A stretch of 20,304 nucleotides of DNA from Ktedonobacter sp. 13_1_20CM_4_53_11 (GCA_001919995.1 MNIY01000156.1:1-20304); one strand, 5' to 3'. Numbered from the stretch's first letter, positions 7,779-16,232 are shown. Made by a program: numbers and translations. The notes: a model not told the origin generated them from the letters alone.

Positions 7779-9053
7779 CAACAGTTCTCCCGGGGCACGT
7801 TACGGCGTTGTACCTTTCCCTCTTCTATTGTATTACGTACAAGCACCTCAATGAGCACTGCCTGGAGCGGCTCTTTTTTTCGCAGGATGCGCCCGAGACG
7901 TTGCAGGTATTCGCGCTTACTCGCCCCTCCCCCAAGCACGATCGCCACCTTCGCTTCCGGCACATCGACTCCCTCATTGAGCACTTTTGACGTGACAATC
8001 ACCTGGTATTGTCCCGCTTGAAACGCGTCGAGAATCTGCTTGCGCTCGGCAACCCCTGTTTCATGCGAAATCACAGGCACAAGGTACTTACGCGCAATTG
8101 TATAAGCGACCGCGTTGGACTCGGTGAACACGAGGATGCGTTCTCCTGCGTGCTCATGCAGTAACGTCTCGAGGGCTGCAAGTTTTCCTTGACAGCTCTC
8201 AAGGAGGTTCAGGAGTTGCCGCCGGGCGAGCCATGCACGACGAGCTTGAGGATCACTTGTCGAGAGGCGCATCAATGCGCGCAACCATCCGGCTCCATGC
8301 TTCTGTCGCAATCCGCGCTCGCGGACAAAGCCCGTGTAAATCGCATACGCAGCATCATAGGAGGCCCGCTCTTCATGTGTCAGGTCGACGCGCACACGCT
8401 GGGTTCGATAGGCGGCAAGCTGCTTTCCAACGAGCGTCTCGAGCCGTTGAGTGTAGACAATCGGCCCGATCAGCTCATCGAGTCGCCAGCGCTCACCGAT
8501 CTGCTCGTGCTCTTCGGGATACGTGGCTGTCAAGCCAAGACGGAAAGGTGCGGGTGCCATGAGCGCTGCTTCTCCCCACGTTTTTGCAGGTAAATGATGC
8601 TCTTCGTCACAGATGAGCAGTTTGAAGGTATTGCCATACTCTGCAATCAGATCCCCTGCGGAGTGATACGTCGTCACGGTCAGAGGGAGGACGCGTTTCT
8701 CGCCACTATAGTACACGCCAATCTCTGTTTGGAAGGCATTGGTTAAGAGGGCATACCATTGGTAGACCAGACTCATCGTGGATCTGATAATCATGCAGTT
8801 CCCTCGTATCATGCAGCGTCAGCCCAAGACGCTGCCAGCGCGGGATTGCGTTGTGAATACCTTGCTCCTGCATCCAGGGGAGTACTTCATGATAGTGATA
8901 GGCTTCGCAGCGCCAGCGACTCTTGACGAACCGAAATGGAACCGGAACATTATCAATGTCGTCGCTATGCTGGAGTACCAGTGTGCCCCCTTGAAAGAAG
9001 ACAGATGCCTGCATAGGCGTGGCAGCATCAAGCGACTCTCTTCTACTCACCAT
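7778..9053 (-). pseudogene. XPB-type DNA helicase, disrupted: Walker A region deleted and frameshifted
   Basis: Two reading frames together make one XPB-like SF2 helicase. The first (9053 to about 8780) carries the N-terminal domain and ends at LHDTRELHDYQI, the entry to the helicase core. The second (about 8773 to 7778) resumes at SLVYQWYALL, then has motif II ICDEEHH, motif III LGLTATY, motif IV-V RILVFTES and VLNEGVDVP, and motif VI QRLGRILRKK. Between them, at 8774-8780, the segment that should hold motif I (Walker A, GxGKT) is absent, about 45 residues by comparison with relatives from memory, and the frame changes. Without motif I no ATP hydrolysis is expected. The first frame runs on to a stop at 8706; the second could be translated only from internal starts such as the in-frame ATG at 8776. 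The start at 9053 has no clear ribosome binding site. A single assembly error cannot be excluded. Confidence 0.82.
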
Positions 9054-9213
9054 AACGCGGTGTTGAGACCCCTTGCCTTCTAGCGATGGGAAGGAAGCGT
9101 CGTCCCTTTCCCATAACGATAACCATCACCAAAGAGAAAATGTATGAGTCTGATATGCCTTTGTCAAATCAGGCTGACGGATATCTAGAACAAGTATACC
9201 AGGGAGAACAATC

Positions 9214-9306
9214 ATGTCAAGCAACAGGTCACCTCTCAAGGGCCGTAAAACACGTTGTACCTCTGGGTCCCTGATCACACTTGCCGTTTTTGCCCGCTTC
9301 GGTTAG
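9214..9306 (+). CDS. Possible 30-residue small protein
   Basis: ATG at 9214 preceded by AGGGAGA at a 6-base distance, ending with TAG at 9306. The product starts MSSNRSPLKGRKTRC: a basic N-terminal half, then a short hydrophobic stretch LITLAVFARFG. No homology recognised. The case rests only on the ribosome binding site; the stop overlaps the -10 element of the promoter called at 9281-9309. Confidence 0.22.
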   Translation: MSSNRSPLKGRKTRCTSGSLITLAVFARFG

Positions 9307-9309
9307 AAT
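9281..9309 (+). promoter_or_regulatory. Candidate promoter for the 9450 gene
   Basis: TTGCCG (9281-9286) and TAGAAT (9304-9309) are separated by 17 bases, matching consensus at 4 and 5 of 6 positions. Predicted start of transcription is near 9316, giving a leader of about 135-170 bases. Confidence 0.33.
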
Positions 9310-9449
9310 AGTCCCCAGTATAAAGTGATAAATTATCTTGCATGCACACTGGTGAAAGCAATAATCTCGTACGAGAGACGCAAGTCACCTTAGACGCGAG
9401 CTTCTCTACAGAGAGTGCATGCTGAAGTATACCATTCCTATTCGTAATA

Positions 9450-10865
9450 GTGCGCATGATCAACAGAGAAAACACAAACGATACCATGAACCTGCATCCG
9501 ACCATAGGAGTTCTCACAGACACTGAAGTGCTCCTGGTTGATATTGTCCAGGGAAAACGAGTGCTACGCTCGATCCTGCTGCCACCAGGAATGAGCGAAC
9601 CGATTGGACTACTCGAACACGTGTGGCAGAGCGGGCTGGCCGAGGTCTGGGTGATGCCAGCAACGACACTATCACGCACCGTCACATCTGCCTGGTTTGA
9701 ACAGGCCAACAGCCACTGGGTCGTAGTCGTCCACCCCGATCCGTGTGAGCCAACCAGACCCACCTCTGTCCTCCTCTGGCCAAAGGGGAGCCGCCAACGG
9801 GAGGAACGTCGCCTTACCTTCGTCTTCCCTGAGAAGGCAGGGTGGAACTGGGTGCTCCCTGATGCGAGGAGTCTGCTCGCAACCGTGACCTATCTGGATC
9901 AAACTCTGGCCAGGCCCGTGATCGACTCGCCCGATCTTGTTGCACACCGGATGCTCACAGACCTCACCCACGACCAACCCTCCCCGCTGGACCCGCACAC
10001 CTTGTCTGGTGGCGATGGAACCACCATTCCGATCATGGAGATCGCACGAGATCTGATGTGGGTGCGTCCCTTGACGCGGGTGGAACAGCACCAAAGGTAC
10101 CTGCACAAATACACCCATCTCTCACGATACCTGGAAGCATGTATGGCAGTCCAACTGGGAGCAGGATCGCCGCAGTATTCCTCGAATGGACGAGCCTGCG
10201 ATGATGTCCGCCCAGGTATTTGGCGCGTCAGTGCTGATCGAGCGGGGTCCCTTTTCGATGGCAAACGGCTTCCGAGCTGCCTGGATGCAGAGTGGATGAG
10301 TACTCCACAGGTCAAGTGCTGCAGGGATATCGGCTACCATGTTCATGTGAGGGAAGGCTACTACTGGCCCCAGTCTCATCAACTGCTCAAGCAGTGGGCA
10401 ACGACTTTGTGGCAGGCTGGTGAGCGCTTGCATACGCACCCCCAGAGCTACCGGCATGCGCAGGCGCGAACCAATGCCTCTCACACCATCAAACTGCTTG
10501 CTCAAATCGGTGTGACTATCCTCGCACAGGAGAAGACGACCGGGGGCTGGTCCCGGCCTGATTGGTGGGCACAGGTTACCGGCCGTAGTCGGGCCACCCT
10601 GTTTGCTCACCTGGCCGGCCTGGCGAGGAAGGGCACGATGCCAGTGCTGGTTGATAGGGATTCGCTCTGGGTGGTGTCCAATGACCCCAATCCTCTCACA
10701 GCGGTGCCTGGCCTGGTGGGTGCTCCCAGGTGGAGGGGGTATACTGTTGGCTATCAGGTCCCTCTTCCTCTTTCAAATGAAGTGAGAGACACCTTAAGAA
10801 CAGCCGAACATGTAGATCAGGTGGCTACGGTGCTTGATACCCTGGCAGGTGAGGCTTTTCTCTAG
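9450..10865 (+). CDS. Uncharacterised protein with degenerate family-B polymerase-like motifs
   Basis: A 471-residue soluble protein I do not recognise. The N-terminal 160 residues alternate short hydrophobic strands (IGVLTDTEVLLVDI, AEVWVMPATTL, HWVVVVHPDP). The C-terminal part shows three blocks in the order of a family-B DNA polymerase palm: YLHKYTHLSRYLEA (217-230, where motif A would read YD..SLYP; the Asp is Thr here), ASHTIKLLAQIG (343-354, motif B-like with K348) and PVLVDRDSLWVVSNDP (398-413, motif C-like with D402 and D404). PGIWRVS (255-261) and RPDWWAQV (369-376) are further marked motifs. The spacing between the A-like and C-like blocks, about 180 residues, is similar to phi29-type polymerases. 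This is pattern inference; catalytic activity is doubtful without the first Asp. The start is uncertain: GTG 9450, ATG 9456 and ATG 9486 are all in frame and none has a good ribosome binding site; the last begins closest to conserved-looking sequence. Confidence 0.7.
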   Translation: MRMINRENTNDTMNLHPTIGVLTDTEVLLVDIVQGKRVLRSILLPPGMSEPIGLLEHVWQSGLAEVWVMPATTLSRTVTSAWFEQANSHWVVVVHPDPCEPTRPTSVLLWPKGSRQREERRLTFVFPEKAGWNWVLPDARSLLATVTYLDQTLARPVIDSPDLVAHRMLTDLTHDQPSPLDPHTLSGGDGTTIPIMEIARDLMWVRPLTRVEQHQRYLHKYTHLSRYLEACMAVQLGAGSPQYSSNGRACDDVRPGIWRVSADRAGSLFDGKRLPSCLDAEWMSTPQVKCCRDIGYHVHVREGYYWPQSHQLLKQWATTLWQAGERLHTHPQSYRHAQARTNASHTIKLLAQIGVTILAQEKTTGGWSRPDWWAQVTGRSRATLFAHLAGLARKGTMPVLVDRDSLWVVSNDPNPLTAVPGLVGAPRWRGYTVGYQVPLPLSNEVRDTLRTAEHVDQVATVLDTLAGEAFL

Positions 10866-10916
10866 GGCGGCTATCCTGATTTAAAAAGACTGGGAGATGG
10901 GGTACAGCAAATGCTA

Positions 10917-12224
10917 CTACGAAGAGGCACTGCGGGCAGACCATAGGCCATACTCAGCTATGTTTTGCCCTTGCTTATCCACTGCATAGAAAGTTCCTTC
11001 TATGTCTCCACCGATTCTGATCTCTCCGTCTAAAATCAATGACCCAGCGCCATGCTTCACGACAAAATGCACTCTTCCAGAAGAATTTAAGATTCCCGTC
11101 AAAGAGCCAACCATGCCCAATCCCTGAAAATTGCCAGAGATGCTTTTCCCATCCAGGCGCATGTGCCCCAGGTATAACTTCGTCTTCTTATTCGTCACCC
11201 CTATATCGCTTATCGTCCCTGCATATGATGAGACAGTGGAAGGATAGAGAAAGGTTGTCGTGTTAGAAGATGTTGAGGGCAACACCGCTCCTCGAGTGGA
11301 TGTCTGCCGAATGGCAGACGTAGGGGCTGCAAGATGCATAGAAGAGAGAAGCAAGGCCAGCCACCCAACAATGAGAATCAGGAGAATAAGAGAGAACACT
11401 GCCATCTGCTTGCGCCTGCTGGAGTGGGTCTTCCCTTGTTTCCCGGGTCCTGGGGTATATAATACCAGCGCCTGTTCTTCTTGCTTCCCAGTATCGGTAT
11501 CGGCATGCAGGGCATTCCAGAAGTCTCCCACTGTCGCGAAGCGGTTCTCGTGATGTAGAGACAACGCTCTTTGAATAGCTTGAGATACCGGCTGTGGAAT
11601 GTCTGGCACCAGGACATGAGCCGGTTTCAGCGGATCATGTCCTTTTTCTGCTGTAACCCTTTTGACAGCATTGACAGGTTTCACGCCTGTAAGTAATGTA
11701 TAGAAAGTGGCTCCAAGACCATAGACATCGGTACGAGCGTCAGTATTGCCTTCGTTGCTGTACTGCTCGATCGCCGCGTATCCAGGAGTGCCACGTCGGA
11801 AGACGGTGGTCGTGCTCTCTGGTTGATATTCTTTGGCCATCCTGAAATCAACCAGGGCAGCGCTCCTGCCATGCGGCGGGACAATGATATTGGCGGGTTT
11901 GATGTCTCGATGCAAGACAGGTGGCTCCTGCTGATGCAGGTACATGAGGGCATCCACGATGGGCTCTAAAAGCGTCAGCGCCGACTGCAACGGGAAGCGT
12001 TTTCCCGGTTGCTCGTTGCGTAAAACGTCGAGATCTTTCCCCTTGATATACTCCATCAGCAGGTAGACGCGCTTGAGCTCTGCTTGTTCAAAGGCGTAAT
12101 AGACGCGGGGCAAGGCGACTGCGCTGAATCCTCCCTTACCGAGCAACTTCTCCACACAATAATAGCCTTCGTGATCGTCTTGCACCGTAATGCCAATAGG
12201 AAGCGTCATTTGTTCTTGCAACAC
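10917..12224 (-). CDS. Membrane-anchored Ser/Thr kinase-like protein lacking the ATP-binding lysine region (pseudokinase)
   Basis: A 435-residue Hanks-type kinase homologue: kinase domain 21-240, one membrane segment about 273-298 (VFSLILLILIVGWLALLL), then an extracellular Ser/Thr-rich linker and a beta-rich domain typical, as far as I recall, of Ktedonobacteria kinases. The glycine loop LLGKGGFSAV (27-36) runs directly into ALPRVYYAFEQ (37-47), which normally lies after helix C; about 44 residues with the VAIK lysine and helix-C glutamate are missing in frame (junction near 12116). HRDIKPAN (105-112) is intact, but DFG is DFR (126-128) and APE is AIE (150-152). Active phosphotransfer is unlikely; it may be a signalling pseudokinase or a decaying gene. 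It starts with GTG at 12224, with AGAGAT just upstream. Faces away from the operon at 12392. Confidence 0.85.
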   Translation of the reverse strand: MLQEQMTLPIGITVQDDHEGYYCVEKLLGKGGFSAVALPRVYYAFEQAELKRVYLLMEYIKGKDLDVLRNEQPGKRFPLQSALTLLEPIVDALMYLHQQEPPVLHRDIKPANIIVPPHGRSAALVDFRMAKEYQPESTTTVFRRGTPGYAAIEQYSNEGNTDARTDVYGLGATFYTLLTGVKPVNAVKRVTAEKGHDPLKPAHVLVPDIPQPVSQAIQRALSLHHENRFATVGDFWNALHADTDTGKQEEQALVLYTPGPGKQGKTHSSRRKQMAVFSLILLILIVGWLALLLSSMHLAAPTSAIRQTSTRGAVLPSTSSNTTTFLYPSTVSSYAGTISDIGVTNKKTKLYLGHMRLDGKSISGNFQGLGMVGSLTGILNSSGRVHFVVKHGAGSLILDGEIRIGGDIEGTFYAVDKQGQNIAEYGLWSARSASS

Positions 12225-12391
12225 CGCTATCTCTTTTCATAGGAGCAAGAAAGCTCATCTGCTATCTGGAATAACTAGCACTCAATGATGACACGTCCAT
12301 CGTTTTGTTTTGGTGCCACTTCACTTTTTCAGAGAGACGAGAAACTTTTGACGAGTCTATTTCGTAGTGAGAACAGGAGAGAGAACATCGT

Positions 12392-12790
12392 ATGTTGAGG
12401 AAACGTTGCGCCGGCCCTTTGCTGCTTGTGTTGCTGACGGTAACAGGATGCCAATTGACGCAATCAGCATTTAGCAGGACAGTGGGAAACGCGGGGGCTG
12501 TTTTCTCTGCTGCTTCGACAACGCTTTCCTATGCTCACGAGGGAAAGATCACGAGTGCCTATGCCCAAGCCAGCTTTGTGAACTATCAAAGCGAGTTGGA
12601 TGGTCTCGATCAGCAGTTGCCCTCGCAACAAGGGGCCCCTGATAAACGCACCGTTCAGCACCTCCTTGATCTATACAGACCTGCGATACAGGCGGTCATT
12701 CAGCCGTGCCTGGAAGAATCATGTCACTGGCAGGCCCAGGTTGCGGCTTTGAACCGTGCAAGCCAGGCATTCCTGATGGCAGGTGGGTAA
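12392..12790 (+). CDS. Small predicted lipoprotein coupled to the NRAMP-like transporter
   Basis: A 132-residue secreted lipoprotein: basic start MLRKRC, hydrophobic core GPLLLVLLTVTG, and lipobox VTGC with the acylated Cys at 20. The mature part is helical and hydrophilic, with two further cysteines (CLEESC) near 115-120. No family recognised. AGGAGAGAG precedes the ATG. Its TAA stop overlaps the next ATG (TAATG at 12788-12792), so translation is very likely coupled to the transporter; a surface or periplasmic accessory role is inferred from that only. Confidence 0.75.
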   Translation: MLRKRCAGPLLLVLLTVTGCQLTQSAFSRTVGNAGAVFSAASTTLSYAHEGKITSAYAQASFVNYQSELDGLDQQLPSQQGAPDKRTVQHLLDLYRPAIQAVIQPCLEESCHWQAQVAALNRASQAFLMAGG

Positions 12791-14013
12791 TGAAGAAATG
12801 GCTCTCAATTACCCTGGGTATTGTAACGGCAACAGGTGGCTTCCTCGATGCCGGGACCATTGCTACCTCGGGTGAATCAGGCGCCAGGTTTGGACTTGGA
12901 CTGATCTGGGCATGTCTCATTGCCACGGTAGCCATCATTCTTCTTGTAGAGATGATGGGTCGCTTCAGCGCGATCTCGAAGAAGACATACGCGGAGGCCA
13001 TCCGTGAGAACTTTGGCTTCAAGTTTTACCTTCTGCCGCTGCTCAGTGAAGTAATTGCTGAGAGTATCCTGCTCGCAGCGGAGATTGGAGGTATCGCCAT
13101 CGCACTCTCACTCATGACGGGTATCTCCTGGCGCATCCTCTTTCCGCCGGCAGCGTTTCTCGTCTTTGCGATGGCCTGGCGCGCACCCTTTGACTGGATT
13201 GAAAATGCACCTGCTCTCCTTGGCCTTGTGACGCTCTCCTTCATCGTCGGCATCATTGCCCTTGGTGGCCCTTCTCATCAACTCTTGTCGACCTTGTGGA
13301 AACCGGAGGTCAAACAGGGTGAACTTGCTGACTATTTGTACCTTGTTGCAGCAACCCTCGGGGCAACCATCAGTCCCTATCTTCTGTACTTCTACTCGTC
13401 GGGAGCTCGCGAAGAACATTGGACGAGCAACTCCTTGTTACTGAACCGCGTGACAGCGATTGTGGGGATGAGTTTTGGCAGCCTCGGCTCCATTGCCCTC
13501 ATTTTTCTGGGTGCGATGGTCCTGCAACCACTCAATATGCAAGGGAGTTCGCTTGGTGAACTTGGCCTCTCCATGGCGAAAGCGCTTGGTCCCTTTGGCG
13601 CGCTGCTCTTCGCAGTTGCCCTGTTTGCAACCTGTCTGGGGGCTGCCCTTGAGGTTGTGCTCGGGGTCTCGTACAACATCGCCCAGGGCTTTGGCTGGGA
13701 ATGGGGTGAGGATAAGAAGCCCGTTGAGGCGGCTCGTTTTAACCTCGTGTTGATCATCTTCCTGCTCGTGGCTGTTGCTATTGGACTGATGGGGATCGAC
13801 CCGCTCCAACTTGCCCTCGCAGGCTCGACGGTGATTGCCTTGTTTCTGCCTATCTCACTCTTTCCATTCCTGGTGCTCATGAACGATCCCCAGTATCTCC
13901 GCGATAAAACCAATGGGCGTTTCAGCAATATCGCCATCATCTGTATTTTGCTCATCGCCTTTGTTGTTGCTTTCGTATCTATTCCACTTGAGATTCTGAG
14001 CGGAGGAGGGTAG
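12790..14013 (+). CDS. NRAMP-superfamily metal transporter-like protein, atypical metal site
   Basis: A 407-residue protein with about 11 membrane segments of the NRAMP (PF01566) fold. TM1 carries LDAGTIATSGESGARFG (19-35), matching the NRAMP DPGNIAT...GA.FG signature but reading DAGT, so the Asp is kept and the Asn is Thr. TM6 carries GATISPYLLYFYSSGA (191-206), where classical Mn/Fe transporters have GATxMPHNLYLHS; the metal-binding Met and the His are Ser and Tyr. This places it outside the classical Mn2+/Fe2+ group, possibly among NRAMP-related carriers of other cations such as Mg2+, or a non-metal solute. The ATG at 12790 overlaps the lipoprotein stop and is used rather than an in-frame start 84 bases upstream. 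Two PRC-barrel-like genes follow at once. Confidence 0.82.
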   Translation: MKKWLSITLGIVTATGGFLDAGTIATSGESGARFGLGLIWACLIATVAIILLVEMMGRFSAISKKTYAEAIRENFGFKFYLLPLLSEVIAESILLAAEIGGIAIALSLMTGISWRILFPPAAFLVFAMAWRAPFDWIENAPALLGLVTLSFIVGIIALGGPSHQLLSTLWKPEVKQGELADYLYLVAATLGATISPYLLYFYSSGAREEHWTSNSLLLNRVTAIVGMSFGSLGSIALIFLGAMVLQPLNMQGSSLGELGLSMAKALGPFGALLFAVALFATCLGAALEVVLGVSYNIAQGFGWEWGEDKKPVEAARFNLVLIIFLLVAVAIGLMGIDPLQLALAGSTVIALFLPISLFPFLVLMNDPQYLRDKTNGRFSNIAIICILLIAFVVAFVSIPLEILSGGG

Positions 14014-14018
14014 GAAGA

Positions 14019-14387
14019 ATGCCCATTACAGACGACCAGATATTCTCCATACGCGATATCATCGACTCGCAGTTAGAGACACGCGAAAAGCGCAGGATAG
14101 GCCGGGTATCGGATATCGAGGCTATATGGCAGGAGGATGGCACACTCGTTCTTTCCTCGCTCGTCATTGGGCCGCAGGCGCTTGCCGGTCGTATCGCCTC
14201 CCCCATACGTTCGATCGTTCGGTTCGTGTTGCGAGACCGTTTCGATCACCGCATCCCACTCGACGATGTCGAAGATTTTGGGCCAACGCTGCGGCTGCGT
14301 GGATCTGCGGCTGACTATCCCGTGGGACAGTCGGATGCATGGATTGCCAACCATATCTTGCGTTGGATTCCAGGGAGCGGGCACTGA
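14019..14387 (+). CDS. PRC-barrel-like cytoplasmic protein
   Basis: A 122-residue soluble protein. RRIGRVSDIEAIWQEDGTLVLSSLVIGP (25-52) matches the PRC-barrel pattern of a G-x-V-x-D-I strand pair followed by a variable loop and a hydrophobic strand; the rest (FDHRIPLDDVEDFGPTLRLRG) fits the end of the barrel. PRC domains occur in photosynthetic reaction-centre H subunits and in RNA- or metal-linked regulators. The start has GGAAGA just upstream and lies 5 bases after the transporter stop. The TGA overlaps the next gene's ATG (TGATG). Confidence 0.68.
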   Translation: MPITDDQIFSIRDIIDSQLETREKRRIGRVSDIEAIWQEDGTLVLSSLVIGPQALAGRIASPIRSIVRFVLRDRFDHRIPLDDVEDFGPTLRLRGSAADYPVGQSDAWIANHILRWIPGSGH

Positions 14388-14683
14388 TGCGGGCAAAACA
14401 ATCAAAGCTGTACATTGGAAACATCCTCGGTATGAAGATCGTGACTGCTGAAGGCAAGATGGTCGGGCACGTTGCCGATATTCAGCTCTCCCCTGGTCCA
14501 GACTACACAGTGGTAGCGCTCATTTTTGGCAGGCGCGGATGGTTGTTCCGTTTACACATTCTCAATCCTTTTTCCTCAGTGGAGAAGCGCCCTCGCAAAC
14601 CAAAGACAGTGCCCTGGGATGCTGTAGACCGCATTGAGGGAGATACCGTGATATTAAAGCCTGGATGCGATGATCATAGGTGA
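14387..14683 (+). CDS. PRC-barrel domain protein
   Basis: A 98-residue protein. ILGMKIVTAEGKMVGHVADIQLSPGPDYTVVALIFG (residues 13-48) is a clear PRC-barrel strand set, followed by a basic linker (EKRPRKPKT) and VPWDAVDRIEGDTVILK, the usual closing strands. The ATG at 14387 lies inside TGATG with the previous stop, so coupling is expected; an in-frame ATG at 14339 lies inside the upstream gene and is not used. Together with its neighbour it likely serves the NRAMP-like transporter, perhaps as a cytoplasmic sensor or scaffold, which is inference from the operon. No obvious terminator was found in the 31-base gap to the convergent permease gene. Confidence 0.75.
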   Translation: MRAKQSKLYIGNILGMKIVTAEGKMVGHVADIQLSPGPDYTVVALIFGRRGWLFRLHILNPFSSVEKRPRKPKTVPWDAVDRIEGDTVILKPGCDDHR

Positions 14684-14714
14684 TGCTCGATAGTTCACTC
14701 GCCGCAAGACGGGG

Positions 14715-16097
14715 TCAGCGACCAGACAGAGCGAGTTCCATCCGTCTCAGGAAAAAATAAGCAATGCCTGCAAAAACAAGGCCAAGCTCAAAGCCAATAT
14801 CCATACCATAGGGGGGATTGAACAGATTAGCGATCGGACCAACAAAGAGTACCTGGGCAGCACCAAGGTAGACGCCCAGCAAACCAAATGCCATCGAGAC
14901 CAGCGCGGCCCAACCGACGGGGAGTTTCTGCGGCGTGTTCCAATCCTCCACGTTGTACTGCCCCCGGCGGAAAATGAAGTGTTCCTCAATGAGAATAATA
15001 CCCCAGGGACCAAGCCAGTAGGTAATAATCAGCAGAAAGTCGCTCAGAGTATTGTTGAAGTTGGGGACGGCCGGGATAGCGATCAGCAAGTAAAACACAG
15101 CGGCGAACAATGTCCACATGATACGACCGACGCGTTGGAAGGACTTGCCAAGCACCTGCATGGAGAGTCCGATGCTGTAAGCATTGGGAATGTTGTTGGC
15201 AATAATACTCAGCGCAAGCAGGAGCAGCAGGACATTCCCAAAACTACCTAAAGGCTGGGCTACTGCCGCCAGTAGGTCGCCTCCACTTTCCTTGTAAGCA
15301 GTAGTCAAAGCCATGCCAAATATCTCCAGGACAATGCAGGGAATAGCAATACCCAGGAAGGTGAACCAGAAGACACGTGATGCTGGTGTCTCTTCAGGCT
15401 GCTTGACGTTGTAGTCAGCAGCATAGGAACTCCAACCGGTAGCGAAACCGTAGACAGCGCCTCCGAAGGAGATGAAGGAAGCCATCTCAGCAATGCCCAG
15501 CGCAGGTGTAGGAATGATTGACACTCTTGGTCCTGCAATCATCAGCAGAATCAGGAAAATGATGGCTGCAGGTATCCAGGCGTAACGTGCATAGCGATGG
15601 ATATGCTTGTACCCATATATACTGAAAATTGTGGTCAATACCACAATGATGAGAATAGCCACTGGCCGGGCAATAGTCCCTCCGCTCACTGCTGCTACTA
15701 ACTGACCCCCTACGATCGCGTTGACAGCTGACCAACCAGTGCATGCCGCTACGTTGAAGAGCGCCATGATAACCGCGCCGGCCCAACCGAACGAGAAACG
15801 CGTGATGGTCATCTGGCGCAGGCCTAGTTTGGGACCCATGGTCGAGAAGAAGGCCACCGGGAGAGAACCAAGAATATTGAAGAGCATGATAGCAGCAACA
15901 CTGTCCCAAAACCCAAGACCAAATATAGGGATGGCTATTGCGCCAAGGGCAACAGTAGAAATCACAAGATTCGCTGAAAACCAGATGGTGAAGTTATCGG
16001 AGATGTGCACATGTGCGCGAGCTTTGGGAGAGACACGTTCGATACCCTGCGTCTCTATACTGTGTTCTTCTGGGATGGAGATAGTATCAGAAGCCAT
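14715..16097 (-). CDS. NCS1 family nucleobase:cation symporter (purine-cytosine permease type)
   Basis: A 460-residue inner-membrane protein with about 12 membrane segments. The N-terminal region up to TM1 (IWFSANLVISTVALGAIAIPIFGLGFWDS) and the TM2-3 region (GPKLGLRQMTITRFSFGWAGA, then FNVAACTGWSAVNAIVGGQ) follow CodB/Fcy2-type permeases that import cytosine, purines or related bases with a cation. SNIIANNIPNAYS-like sequence (SIIANNIPNAYS) in the middle is a common NCS1 feature. AAGGAG lies 10 bases before the ATG, and that site sits inside a short upstream ORF. Same strand as the APC permease, 135 bases downstream of it. Substrate not readable. Confidence 0.85.
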   Translation of the reverse strand: MASDTISIPEEHSIETQGIERVSPKARAHVHISDNFTIWFSANLVISTVALGAIAIPIFGLGFWDSVAAIMLFNILGSLPVAFFSTMGPKLGLRQMTITRFSFGWAGAVIMALFNVAACTGWSAVNAIVGGQLVAAVSGGTIARPVAILIIVVLTTIFSIYGYKHIHRYARYAWIPAAIIFLILLMIAGPRVSIIPTPALGIAEMASFISFGGAVYGFATGWSSYAADYNVKQPEETPASRVFWFTFLGIAIPCIVLEIFGMALTTAYKESGGDLLAAVAQPLGSFGNVLLLLLALSIIANNIPNAYSIGLSMQVLGKSFQRVGRIMWTLFAAVFYLLIAIPAVPNFNNTLSDFLLIITYWLGPWGIILIEEHFIFRRGQYNVEDWNTPQKLPVGWAALVSMAFGLLGVYLGAAQVLFVGPIANLFNPPYGMDIGFELGLVFAGIAYFFLRRMELALSGR

Positions 16098-16101
16098 CGA
16101 A

Positions 16102-16146
16102 TCAAGTCTCCTTGTACGAAAGAATCTCGCGCAACATATCTGGCAT
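16102..16146 (-). CDS. 14-codon upstream ORF before the NCS1 permease
   Basis: ATG at 16146 is preceded by GGAGGA at about 7 bases, a stronger site than that of the permease itself. The product is MPDMLREILSYKET. Its stop lies 4 bases before the permease ATG, and its last codons contain the permease's AAGGAG. Ribosomes on the short ORF would therefore open or block the permease start. Expression is inferred from layout only. Confidence 0.35.
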   Translation of the reverse strand: MPDMLREILSYKET

Positions 16147-16232
16147 GTGATCTTCCTCCAGCCTCGCGTTAATTCTCTTTAGACATCGGTGTCTCTCGAC
16201 CTTTGTTCCGCAGCGAATCTGGCAAAACCTCT

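Larger units (their letters stand above)
9054..9449. other. Intergenic region between the XPB remnant and the polymerase-like gene
   Basis: A 396-base divergent gap. It holds a plausible + strand promoter (9281-9309) and one small ORF with a good ribosome binding site (9214-9306). Other short frames here resemble nothing known. No tRNA-like, rRNA-like or inverted-repeat mobile-element ends were seen. Confidence 0.5.

Noticed and set aside
9086..9274. 62-residue frame in the 9054-9449 gap
   Set aside because: Composition looks random, there is no ribosome binding site at its start and no recognisable family.
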